Shown in pieces: positions 22,461 to 32,928 of a DNA stretch of 62,000 bases (the first letter of the stretch is position 1; every line of letters starts with the position of its first letter). The position numbers and the translations under genes were made by a program. Under the pieces are notes generated by a model, which worked only from the letters and a program-made list of their open reading frames with translations, was not told the DNA's origin and ran no database searches. The stretch is from Gnetum montanum (Eukaryota; Streptophyta; Gnetopsida; Gnetales; Gnetaceae), in NCBI GenBank assembly GCA_015680685.1, contig MNCI01007974.1:64001-126000 (forward strand). Reading direction: 5' to 3'.

Positions 22461-22508
22461 CGGATGGACAGGCGTGCTCATTTTTTTGAATCTCCTTCTT
22501 CCAACTTA

Positions 22509-22521
22509 GTTGTGGGGGAGA
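22509..22521 (+). other. internal polypurine-tract-like motif, B copy 1
   Basis: GTTGTGGGGGAGA, then TGACCATTC, just after integrase. The terminal polypurine tracts of this group read TTGTGGGAGTA (B) and TCGTGGGGGTA (D), directly before TGATGA. The internal motif recurs at the same place in copy 2 (29363), G (32929) and D (50629). Confidence 0.55.
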
Positions 22522-23025
22522 TGACCATTCATGCTGATCCATCAATATGGCTCCTTAGTTTTTCAATTTTTATTTACATTGTTTTTAGTACATTTTTCCC
22601 TTTCTTGAATATTTTACAATTTCTTCTATATTTTACTTTATTTGGTTTGGATTTCTTTTATGCTTTTTTGATGTTTTGATTTGATTTGTTTTGTTTTTCT
22701 TTATTGTTGCCAAAACTAAGGGCAGTTGTAGCTATTGAATAATGGTGGTTTGTACTATAATGTTCTGTGATTGCTAATGTCTAAATTCTATCTTTGAATT
22801 TGGTATTGATGACTAAGACATCATTTCTTTTTCATGATAAGAGGTAGCACATCCACGTCATCCATCCATCCACAAACTCTATGGTGTTCCTTGTTTTGAA
22901 AATATGTAGTCCCTTCCTTAATGAAACTTTTAAAAAATTTGTGACCTTAGTAGTTTTCAAACCTGGGAAGGATTATATAGATAGAAAAGGGTGTGACTTC
23001 AAGGGGATTTGATGCTCTTTGTACT
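22522..23025 (+). other. B spacer copy 1, left part
   Basis: Non-coding DNA after integrase: T-rich at 22550-22700, then a CATCCATCCATCC run (22859-22871) and AAGGGTGTGACTTCAAGGGG. The same phrases occur in copy 2 (40171-40552) and in G (33175-33340). F inserted at 23026; the five bases before it, GTACT, recur as ATACT after F. Confidence 0.75.
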
Positions 23026-24974
23026 TGAAACACCACAAAAATTTTAGCAAAACTTCTAGACAGCTTCAGAGCCTCTAAAGTGGCTTCAAACAGCCCACCA
23101 TGGAGCAAGCAAGGTCCCCCTAGGGCCCACAGATCATGATGGCAAGTCTCAGTGTCAAGAATCATCAGTTTCAAGGTCAAAAGGTGTAATTTTGGCTAAG
23201 TACACTATGCTTAGCCCACGTAATGAATTTTTGTAGTCTTAGAATCGAGTCCAAACAGGCTGATTTTGGGCACCTGGACCCTCCTCGAGCATCACCAAAG
23301 TCCCTAGCAGCTCCCAGCATCCAAAACCATGAAATTTGAGCTCAAAAATCACCTTTTTAAGGCCATTTTCAGTTTCATACACTGGGGTTACAGTTTCATA
23401 CGCTGCACAGAGTATGAACAGTGTAACCAAGAAAAATGGGATAAATCAGGCATTTTCAGGCAACATCTGAGCATCCCCCAGGGACAAGCAACATTCGTAC
23501 ATGTTCACAGGCTTCAAAAACTTCAGTTTTGGGCTTCAAATGTGTCATTTTCAGTTTCATACGCTGGGGTTATAGTTTCATACGTTGCATAGCGTATGAA
23601 CAGGGTAACAAACCCAAACAGGCCCAAAATGGCAGCCAAATGGAGTCAAAATTTGCATCTAGGCCACCTTGGAGAGTAGGCAGTAGTCAAGAAACATCAA
23701 ACAAGCATCAACATACAAAAATGAGCTCAAAACAGGGTCGAAACACTTGGTTACACTAGGGGTTATAGTTTCATACGCTGCATAGCATAATGCCGAATGT
23801 AATCAACCAAAATAGGGTCAAAACGACATCCAAATTAGCCCAAATTTGGCACACAAAACCCTCATGACCCATGGCATGCAGATCCACTCTAAAAATGGGT
23901 CTCACAGGTCAAAAATTGGTTCAAAATGCACTATTTTCAGGTCATACATTGTTAGTTACGCTGGCATGCTTCTAGCAGCGTAAACACTTTCATACGCTGG
24001 AAGCTGGACGCTGGACACCAGATGCTGATGCCAGAGCAAGTTGCGCACACATTAGAGCCAGATCCATGCATACTGGAGGCTTTGGCAGCCCAAAAATAGC
24101 ATAGAACTTCAAATTCGGAGGCCAGACACCCAGATCCACACTTGTACATTAACATTTGTTGCATTTTTGACATTTTTAGTGTTTCAAGTTCTTACACTAG
24201 GCATTACGCATGCCATTGTAAGAGATCTTGGACGTTGCGTTGTACATTGTAATAATTTCTATGCATTCCAATCAAAACAGTCACACGCTTCGCCTGATCC
24301 ACATTTCCCGAACCCGATAGCGATGGATCTTCACACAGATCCACATCCCACGCATCAAAATCGTATAAATACCCTGATTTTCCATGAGATCGAGGTTGGA
24401 AAATTTGATCATAGAGCATCTTGTACACTTTGTAAGCTGAACATTCCAGGCAACATTTCGTACGTTGGGCATCAAACTTGGTTATGCTGAGCAAGGGCAA
24501 TCTTGGTCACGCTGCAGAACCTACAACCAAAAACCTATATTCCCCAGCATCCATTCACATCCAGTGAGGCTAACATCTGACTGGCGGTAATCTGCAACTA
24601 TGTTTGACTGGTGCACATTGTAATCATTTCTAATACACATTGTTTACATTTTTTTCCAGCCAGTTTTTAGTTTTCACACAGTTTGCATCATTTACTTTGT
24701 TATCACCATTTACCGTTTACATTCGTTACGCCTATTACGCTTGTTTGCATTCTATTTTCACCATTTGCATTTGTTTACACATAACCCAGCGCCATTGCAA
24801 TTATGTACGCTTGGGGAAGTCCTTATTTAATCTATGTGTAGACCATCCAAGGCACTCTACCTTCATTGTTTTTCCAGTAGGCCCTCAGGCGAAGGCAGGG
24901 TCCTACTGTTTCGTCCGTAGATCTCTTGGCGCTTGTTCATTCCAGCCTCTCACCAACGATTTTGGATAGTACTA
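23026..24974 (+). repeat. F left LTR (about 1.95 kb)
   Basis: It begins TGAAACACCACAAAAA and ends GATAGTACTA. It holds many units of an inverted repeat of the form TTTCATACGCTG ... CAGCGTATGA (23380-23425, 23560-23610, 23765-23790, 23970-24000). Near the 3' end it has CTACCTTC ... GAAGGCAG (24857-24898), able to form a stem, also found in E, I and the right LTR of F. Confidence 0.85.
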
Positions 24975-25792
24975 AAAATTGGCACTAGAAGGAGGACCCT
25001 TCCATTTGCATTTTATTTGCCTGTTCACAGCATCCTAGATCTGGCATACAGCTGTTAATAGTGTCCACAGGCTGAACTTTGGCAAAACAACTCCCACAGT
25101 GTCCATACGCTGATCACAGCTTTCACATGCCACACTCTAGTGTACACATGCTCACATCAGCCTTCAGATGCTGCCCCCTGCTCACTAACTTCGTCTAGAC
25201 TCTGTTCTTGGCTTGCACACACTACCCTTTGCTGGCACATGCTGCACACAGTGTCTAGACCCTGTCCACAACTACACACACTACCCTCTATTGGCACACA
25301 CTGCAGACTCTATCCAGAACCTTCTCCCTGGTGTACACACATTGTGCCTTAGCCTCAAATGTTGTCCACAGCACTTCGACGCTGCCTCTAACTTCTTACG
25401 CTGCAGTTCATACGCTGTTAATTTTACACTTAGAAAATTTTTTCACATGCTGCCAGGTTCTTATGCTGGACACTTAAAAAAAATTTTCACACATTGCTAG
25501 GTTCTTACATTGGACACTTAGAAATTTTTTTCACATGCTACTAGGTTCTTGCGCTAGACACTTAGAAAATTTTTTTCACACACTGCTAGGTTCTTACACT
25601 AGACACTTAGAAAATTTTTGACAACTTAAACTTCACATGCTGTAGATTTCACATGCTGCAATTTTGCACATGCTGCACACTGTTCACGCTGCACACTCAG
25701 CCTTGACCATACGCTGCACACGCTACACACTTAGCCCAAAACACACTCAGCACTTGTTAGCCAGCCCGTACACTACCCTATCACACATCACC
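24975..25792 (+). other. F primer-like site and leader
   Basis: The string TTGGCACTAGAAGGAGGACC (24979-24998) follows the LTR as in C and J. The rest is untranslated leader made of short repeats: CACACACTGC / CACATGCTGC phrases (25130-25400) and a four-fold GACACTTAGAAAATTTTTT array (25420-25620). The ACACTTAGAAAA phrase is also typical of C's LTR. Confidence 0.6.
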
Positions 25793-26205
25793 ATGGAGTC
25801 ATATTAGAACTCTAATGCACGCACCTTTGTAATCCTCACACAGGAATAGTACAACTTTATCTGTGTGAAGATTTAGGCCAACCTTCCCCTTGACACTACA
25901 GAACAGGAGGTAAGACAAAACTTCGAGCACATATACATGGGAGGTCCTGAATTCATCCCCTCTGTATATAACATCATCCCCCTTTCTGAGCCTCACCATC
26001 AACTCATCTCTCAGCTCCTTCTGGCAAGAAGTAAAAACACATGGTGACCCATTGAGGAACCCAAAAACCAACATGATGTAGATGACTTCAAGGCACAATC
26101 TAAACTTGAGGATTCATACCACATCCTCAGTCCCCATGCCTACATGAACCCATCATTCCACCCTCGCATGGGACAAACGGCCCCTCACCAAGTGTCAACG
26201 AGCAC
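25793..26205 (+). pseudogene. gag: F gag N-terminal fragment
   Basis: The ATG at 25793 begins MESY. It continues with stops through YNFICVKI and ANLPLDTTEQEVRQNFE, then GPEFIPSVYNIIPLSEPHHQ. The gag of C has YEFVYAKIQVGLPLD and REYKPSSFDIIPLTKSYHQ at the same distance from its ATG, so the two are homologous. The frame ends where the truncated right LTR begins (about 26206); capsid core, nucleocapsid and protease are deleted. Confidence 0.7.
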
Positions 26206-27584
26206 ACAAGCACTGGATTCATACGCTGGGGTTACAGTTTCATACGCTACACAACGTATGAACAGCATAACCAAGCAAAAATGGAATAAAACAGGCATTT
26301 TTAGGCAGTATCTTTGACATCTGAGCATCCCCTATGGATAGGTAGCATTCGTACATGTTCACAGGCTTCAAAAAATTTAGTTTTGGGCTTCAAATGTGTT
26401 ATTTTCAGTTTCATACGCTAGGGTTACAGTTTCATACACTACACAGCGTATGAACAGCGTAACAAACCCAAACAGGCCCAAGTGGTAGCCAAACAGAGTC
26501 AAACTTTGCATCTAGGCCACCTTGGAGAGCAAGCAGTAGTCAGGCAACATCAAACAGGCATCAACATACAAAAATGAGCTCAAAATAGGGCAGAAACACT
26601 TGGTTACACTAGGGGTTACAGTTTCATACGCTGCACAGCGTAATGCCTAGCATAATAAACCAAAATAGAACCAAAACGACATCCAAATCAGGCAAAATTT
26701 GGCACACAGAACCCTCATGACCCATGGCATGAAGATCCACTCTAAAAATGGGTCTCACAGGTCAAAAATGGGTTCAAAATGCACTATTTTTAGGTCATAC
26801 ATTGTTAGTTACGCTGGCATGCTTCCAGCAACGTAAACCCAGCGTAAACACTTTCATACACTGGACACTAGATGATGGATGCCAGACACTAATGCCAGAG
26901 TAGGATGCGAACACATTAGAGCTAGATCCATGCATGTTGGAGGCTTTGGCAGCCCAAAAATAGCGTAGAATTGCAGATCCGGAGGCCAGACACCCAGATC
27001 CATGCTTGTACATTAACATTTGTTGCATTTTTGACATTTTTAGTGTTTCAAGTTCTTATGCTAGGTATTACGCAAGCCAGTGTAAGAGATCTTGGATGCT
27101 GCACTGTAAATTGTAACAATTTTTGTGCATTCTGGTCAAAATGGTCACACGCGTCACCTAATCCTCATTTCCCGCATCCAACAGCCATGGATCTTCACAC
27201 AGATCTGCATCCCACGCATCAAAATCGTATAAATACCCCAATTTTCCATGAGATCGGGGTTGGAAAATTTGATCACAGAGCATCTTGTATAGGTTGTACA
27301 CTGAACATTCCATGCAACATTTATCGTTTACATTCGTTACGCCTGTTACGCTTATTTTCATTCTATTTTTGCCATTTGCATTTGTTTACACATAACCCAG
27401 CGCCATCGCAATTGCGTATGCTTGGGGAAGTCCTTATTTGATCTACGTGTAGACCATCCAAGGCACTCTTCCTTTGTTGTTTTTCCAGCAGGCCCTCAGG
27501 TGAAGGCAGGGTCTTATTATTTCATCCGTAGATCTCTTGGTGCCCATTCATTCTAGCCTCTCTCTAATGATTTCAGATAGTACA
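26206..27584 (+). repeat. F right LTR, 5'-truncated
   Basis: It matches the left LTR from about 23375 to its end, with an internal deletion near 27325 (left-LTR sequence 24465-24715 absent), and ends CAGATAGTACA at 27584. It has the same CATACGCTG/CAGCGTATG units and the 3' stem sequence (27468-27513). The 156-codon open frame at 26971-27441 lies wholly within the LTR and is not a gene. Confidence 0.8.
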
Positions 27585-27589
27585 ATACT

Positions 27590-28616
27590 TGCCTATCCTC
27601 TTGATGCATGTGTGTTGTCATGGATTTCTCTCCATTCCATTGTCAACCAATAACAAGAAGCTAAAAGTCTTTACATGGTATTGTTCCTATCCAAATATAT
27701 AAAAATATAAAATACAAAAAAAAAACAATAATGAGAATTCAAAGCACACCCATTTGATAAAATAACTGGCTACAAGCATCAGTTATGGAATTAGAAAGAT
27801 ATGTTACCCATGCCTAAAGGTCCACTTTAACTAAGGTCCATTTCACTTCTTACTTCTCTTTTTTTCTCTTTAGGAATAATGATTGATTTGTGGGGATATT
27901 TTTGTACTTTAAGAGGGTGGGCTGGTTGTGGAGTGTTAATGTGAAATCATTGAAGGTGGTTGGTTTTAATTTGGACTAAGGATGGATATTATCGGGTCAT
28001 ATTAACAACAAAATCCACAAGGGACTTCATGTGACCATGATATCGAACTCCATTCCACTCTCTACCTCATCCACCTATGCTTTCCATAACTCACCTAACT
28101 GCCATTTTTCATGTTTTGTTCAATGTCTTAGTTTTATGTGTCAAAATTCTTAGGTAATTTCTTTCAAGATTTGATCCTTAACTTACCATAACCATTAGTC
28201 AACTATGGGGCCCACAGACTCCTTGGTTTGAGGATATGCAAGGGCATTAAGTGTATGAGCCTACTATAGGGAGAACCCACTTCCATTTCCCTTGGTTGGA
28301 TTAGTTAAGTTTCATATCCTTAAACATTTTCATTTTTAAAATCATCTACATTCCACATTGGTTACATTTAGTAGTGCGCTCCTTTTTAAGTTTCCTTAAA
28401 ACATTCTTCATCAACAGTCTTCTTTTTGCTAACTATCTAGCCCTCTTCGCGCATTTCATCATGTTCTTGGCTTCATTGGCTTCCTTTAGACTCTAATTCT
28501 ATGTCAAAACTCCTTCATTTTTTTCTATTTTTTCAAAGATAGAAAATTTTCTGTTTTCGTCTCGTTGAAGGAGTTGGCTGCATTGACACAATCCCATTGA
28601 TGCAAGCCAAAAATCT
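27590..28616 (+). other. B spacer copy 1, right part
   Basis: Spacer of B resumed after F. Phrases GAATTCAAAGCACACCC (27737-27753) and GGGCCCACAGACTCCTTGG (28208-28226) recur in copy 2. The first of them also occurs in D on the minus strand (near 49865 and 49970), which shows that the spacer is an inherited part of the element. No gene seen. Confidence 0.7.
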
Positions 28617-28650
28617 TATAAATAGTGCCCAACACTTTGGAATTTTTTGC
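28575..28650 (+). promoter_or_regulatory. internal promoter of B 3' ORF, copy 1
   Basis: GGCTGCATTGACACAATCCC and ATTGATGCAAGCC, then TATAAATAG (28617-28625). The block resembles the U3 block in B's LTR (ATTGATGGAATCCTATCAACG, 4545-4565) and stands in the same position relative to TATA. Initiation would be expected near 28648. The exon then runs to 28770. Confidence 0.65.
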
Positions 28651-28770
28651 CATTTGCTTCAAATGGAAGTGGAATTTTTGCAATTTTTAGAGCCTAGAGC
28701 CTTCCAAAGCCCATATCTTGCTAATCACTTGTTTGATTTTCCCTATTTTTCAATCCTACAACTACCAAAG

Positions 28771-29051
28771 GTGAGCTCTACATTGTGGGGGCCTGAAACC
28801 TTAGGTTTCTAAGAAATTTTTTTTTGGAAATTTTCTAACTCCCAAAAGGTTTAACTAATGAAATAACATTAAAATCACTACTCCTAACAAGCTCTAGTAG
28901 CCATATTATTCAAATAATATTAAAATAACATTAAAATAATTAATCCCCCATGACCACAACTTAGCCAAGTGTAACTATCCAAAGAGATAAGGTACCTAAA
29001 AGTTATAAGTTACACATCGGATGCTAATCCTTGGTTATGTTGTGATCATAG
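28771..29051 (+). other. predicted 5'-UTR intron before B 3' ORF, copy 1
   Basis: Donor CCAAAG|GTGAGCTC at 28770/28771 and acceptor TTGTGATCATAG directly before ATG 29052. The donor is conserved in copy 2 (TTGAAG|GTGAGCTC, 41729/41730) and in D (CCGAAG|GTATTC, 48868/48867). The acceptor is conserved in D (TTGATTGCAG) and G (TTGATTGTAG). Intron length 281. This is a sequence prediction only. Confidence 0.6.
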
Positions 29052-29145
29052 ATGGCATCAAAAGGAAAGCATGGACAAGAGGTGGGACCATCCCACCCAA
29101 GAAACAAGAGGCCTAAAGCTAGAAGGCACCAATAACTAGAACAAC
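29052..29145 (+). pseudogene. B 3' ORF, first 31 codons (copy 1)
   Basis: ATG directly after the acceptor gives MASKGKHGQEVGPSHPRNKR, a very basic start like that of D (xAPKLRHPRDEEPSQPREK). It breaks off near codon 31, where a second integrase C-terminus begins. The 3' ORF sequence that resumes after the N at 41917 starts at a position equal to about codon 33 of D. Confidence 0.65.
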
Positions 29146-29470
29146 CCTAGCTCCAAACATTGTGGGAGGGGTCTTATGTTATCTACAAAGCCTTTTCTTC
29201 TAGGGCCATGTTAATATACAAACCTAAAATCCCAAACAAGAAACTACTAGTCAACAAAAAAAAAAATCAAACCTGTCCATGAGCCTAAGAGAGCCTATGA
29301 TTGCAACACCTCAATAGATGGACAAGTGTGCTCAATTTTTCAAATCTCCTCCTTCCAACTTAGTTGTGGGAGAGATGGCCATTCATGTTGATTCATCAAT
29401 GTGGCTCCTTAGTTTTTCAATTTTTATTTACATGGTTTTCTTTAATATTTTACAATTTATTCTATATTTG
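29146..29470 (+). pseudogene. pol: second integrase C-terminus and spacer start (copy 2)
   Basis: From about 29150 the sequence repeats 22290 onward: LWEGSYVIYKAFSSRAM (as LQTLWEGSYVIYKAFS), the polypurine-like GTTGTGGGAGAG (29363-29374) and the first 90 bases of the spacer. G is inserted after ATTTG (29466-29470). Copy 2 differs from copy 1 at perhaps one base in ten by eye, so it is an old duplication or comes from a sister element. Confidence 0.75.
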
Positions 29471-30341
29471 TGATAAATCATGATTGTGTCAACCTCGATA
29501 TCAGATACCTAATATCAAGGCTTCAATATCATATACACGATATCGTGTCGCAAGATGCAATGTTGGATATTCGATATTGTCTCCTTCATGCTAGCCTATA
29601 AATATAACACTTAGGTGCATGGTTGGAAGATAGTTTTTGATAGCTTTTCTTAGATTTTTGATTTCAAGTTCCATTATTCCTAGTGCATGCCCACAGTGTG
29701 ATGTTTGTGATTGTACAACATCCTTATTTGAGTGTGACGTACTTGGACATGTTACATGATTGGAAATAAAGATTGAGATTACCTCCATCATTGTAGCATC
29801 TACTTAGATTTATTATTGATTTAATTTTTTAATTATTTACTATTTTCTTTAGTTAATGTTTCTATTTATTGCTATTTACTATTCCTATCATTAAGTGAAA
29901 TGAGTATGACTTAATCATAAGTGCTTAAGTGTAATTACTTGGTAACCCAATAGTGTATTTTTTGGCAAGCCTAGTGACATACGCTTGGCAATCCCAATAG
30001 TAGTTATATGAAGTCCAAGGCGTGTACAGAAAATTGGGGATGGATACTCATTGCACATAGGCTAGTTTAGATCTTATTTTCCATTATTCATTAGCTTAAT
30101 TAATTAATCTCTTTATCATTACTAGGAGCAGCATAGGGTTAGATGACATCATCATATGCCTCACTTTGGACTAAACCATACATGACAAAGCTACCACTAG
30201 TCAAAGTGGAAAGACAGTGAACTACGATTAGAGCATAATGATTTAGATGCACAACTAGTCTCATCCACGAAATTCAATCGGATCGTGTGTGAATGCTTGT
30301 GATTTATATGGTTGGGCATAAGGGTACCTCATTGCTCATCA
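29471..30341 (+). repeat. G 5' LTR (871 bp)
   Basis: It starts TGATAAATCATGATTG and ends GCTCATCA. The U3 block at 29489-29585 is rich in GATATC-type units (TCAACCTCGATATCAGATAC, then CGATATCGTG). The TATA box is TATAAATAT (29597-29605). The 3' LTR lacks about 64 bases of this block, probably by recombination between its short repeats. Confidence 0.85.
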
Positions 30342-30361
30342 TTGATACTATTGTTGAGGAT
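30342..30361 (+). other. G primer-binding site, tRNA-Asp type after transitions
   Basis: TTGATACTATTGTTGAGGAT follows the LTR. Against the tRNA-Asp-type site (TTGGCGCCGTTGCCGGGGAT) every difference is C-to-T or G-to-A. The next 105 bases to the gag ATG are leader. Confidence 0.75.
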
Positions 30362-30466
30362 GATGCTAGTTATCTAAATTAGTTATATTATACACAAATG
30401 CTGTAAACACATTGATGATATATCTTTCAGAAAATATTAAATCACACAAATCATCAACCAAAAACA

Positions 30467-32928
30467 ATGTCTCTTTCACAACGAAGCAATAATGCATTAT
30501 ATAATGAAAACATTCATTGGAAAACTAACAAGATATATGGTGAAGAAAATTGGAATGACCAACTTCATGCATGGGTTTCATATGTCCATGATCACCCTAA
30601 CAACACTTGAGAACTACATTAACCTAAGGTAGACAAACTTAGGGAGGATGAAAACCTGAACCAGGGAAGGCCTCAAGGCTTAAGACCTCCTTGAAACTGA
30701 GAAATGATAAATCAAGGGACCTTGGGGAACATCATAGAAACCATGGCAATCCTTCCAGTTCCTCATTTTTGTCTTCCCCTTCAACATCTAGTTCTGATGA
30801 AGATGAACATAGGTATGGAAATAAAGCTCCATTAAAGGATTAAAATAGAAACATAAATTGAACCCACCAGAATAATCAAGGTCATCAACATGAACATAGG
30901 CAAAATCTTCACCATTAACTAAATAGAAATTTTCCTCACAACATGACCGATGATGGCCACTAAGAGCCTAATGTAGATCATAGAGATAGTTAAGATATCT
31001 TGTAGACATCACAAAGAGAGTCACCTACCTCGGCTTGATATAAATAATATTTCTAAATTTGTAGGAGGCTATGATTTGGACCCACAACATCACTTACAAG
31101 ACTTCCATGATGCATGTGCTTTCTACAACATTGAAAGTGGATGGCAAAAGCTCAAGATCTTTCCTAGGACATTGGTCGATTGAGCTGAAGTGTGGTATAG
31201 ATTATTGAAAACAGATTTAATTTGATGATGGTCCACAATTATGGAACTCTTTAATGAGAAATAAAAAACCTATGTGAGGGTGTCCAACCTAAGGAGATAG
31301 ATCCAAGGATGGAGACAAGAATAACAAAAACCCTTGGACATGGCCTTAGATAGATATTATTCCCTATTGAATAGATGCATAGCCCATGGTTTCTTTGAGG
31401 AAAGGAAAATTTTCCACCTCATAGATGGCCTTTGTAATGAAACAATGGAGACTCTTCGGATGTATGATTTAAGTTAATTATACGAGCTACGAACCCATTA
31501 GATTCAAGAGCTAATCAAGTGTGTTGCAAAAGAAGAAGGAAAGATATGCAAATGGGAGAATGTTGAGAAATATCACTAGGACCCAACTCTTCAGTAGAAG
31601 TAGGTCCATATCTATGCTAAGAAGGAAGATGCTACTCTTGATAAGGTTGTCCCACAATGAATCTTGCCAATACAGAAGTCTATTGATGAACTTGGAGCAA
31701 AGTTTAATAGGATGTCAGAATGGATATACGAAAACATTAAAACTCTCATAGAGATGGTCGAGGAGAAGATCATGCAAAAAAAAGACCAAGTGATCATAAT
31801 AAACAAAGAATATAGAACCAAGAAATAGCTAGGAACACTTATCGGAAAATAGGGAAAATTACTGAAGAATGTGAGGCTATGGACTCAACCATAGATGAAG
31901 ATAATGGATATTTCATCTACATATATGACCATTTGAAGGAACATTGCCCAGTCTTGTTGCATCTACATGAGTATTGGGTAGGCACATTAAAACCAAATTT
32001 TGTACAAAAACACATGCCCAAGAGATTTCCTCTTCCACGCGGTAATTATAGACAACCCCACAACCAATCGTACTATCCTAGGAAGCCTTATTACCAACCT
32101 CAACACTATCATCAACCATAGTGACAACACCTACAATCATTGGGGAGACCACCACCAAACCAACCCTACCCTTCCTATCAGCTAACGTAGTATGGATATT
32201 ATGTTCAACATCTTGTTTCTCCAACCAGTTCTACATCCTCTACTTCAAATTGCCACTATCACTATCCTGAGTACCATCAATGCATGACATTCCATAAAGG
32301 ATCACCACCTCACACCTCTTACCATCCATCATACCCTTGATATTTTCATACTTCACCTTCTCATATGCCACTATTGGTGACACAAGAAGGTTTGGCACCA
32401 TACTATCAACTAACAAATACCACTTGTGCTATGAATGTGCATAGAAATGTAGATGCTAGTAGGTTCCCACCACAAACACAAAAACACACATTCTTAGGAA
32501 AGGCCATAGGTAGAAGCAAAAGATCCATGGACCATCCACATCATTCAAGCTAGCACAGTCCCAATCTAGCATGACGCCTCCCTTTTCACCACCATTGACC
32601 TTTGATCTTACATAAGGGCCACCATCCATTGTTACTCCAATGCCAAACCCAAGTAATGAATCTAATAGTGTGGGGATACCAACAAATCCATGCATACTGT
32701 ATCATGATCAAGGGTGAAATTATGAGCTAGACATCTATAATGTTAACACACCTCATACCCTAACCCATCATACATTTAACAATCAATTATGTGACCAACA
32801 ATTTGTTTTCCTAGCCACTACAACACCAAAAGAAACCCAGTGGCTTGGGAATGAATGGTTACCAATGTTTCATACATGCATGGATCATATCCATCCACTT
32901 ATTAATCCTTGTCATGGCCAAATGTTTA
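30467..32928 (+). pseudogene. gag: G gag remnant
   Basis: The ATG at 30467 gives MSLSQRSNNALYNENIHWK. The capsid-like core is recognisable near 31050-31470 (FxGGYDLDPQHHLQDFHDA-like, later CIAHGFFEERKIFHLIDGL). The knuckle region near 31905-31950 reads GYFIYIYDHLKEHCPVL; both early Cys of D's CGICQYEHPKGFC have become Tyr. A Pro/Tyr/Gln-rich tail (31990-32100) follows. It then decays into unrecognised sequence up to the spacer motif at 32929. Stops are frequent. Confidence 0.75.

Larger units (their letters stand above)
23026..27584 (+). mobile_element. element F: non-autonomous LTR element of the C family
   Basis: Left LTR 23026-24974, leader, gag start, right LTR to 27584, with target duplication GTACT (23021-23025) / ATACT (27585-27589). 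The spacer of B continues on both sides exactly as in the uninterrupted copy at 40540-40570. The right LTR has lost its first 340 bases together with most of the interior. LTR start TGAAACACC, primer-like site and gag N-terminus link it to C. Confidence 0.85.

Noticed and set aside
26971-27441. 156-codon ORF with relatives at 24167, 24640, 38408 and 54092
   Set aside because: All are inside LTRs of the C/F family (F, I, E) and change frame between copies.
22522-28990. The B spacer (two similar copies with TATA box) read as a pair of LTRs of a separate element
   Set aside because: The same DNA lies between integrase and the 3' ORF in D and between gag and the 3' ORF in G, so it is an inherited internal part and not a separate insertion. 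No target duplication or primer site flanks it.
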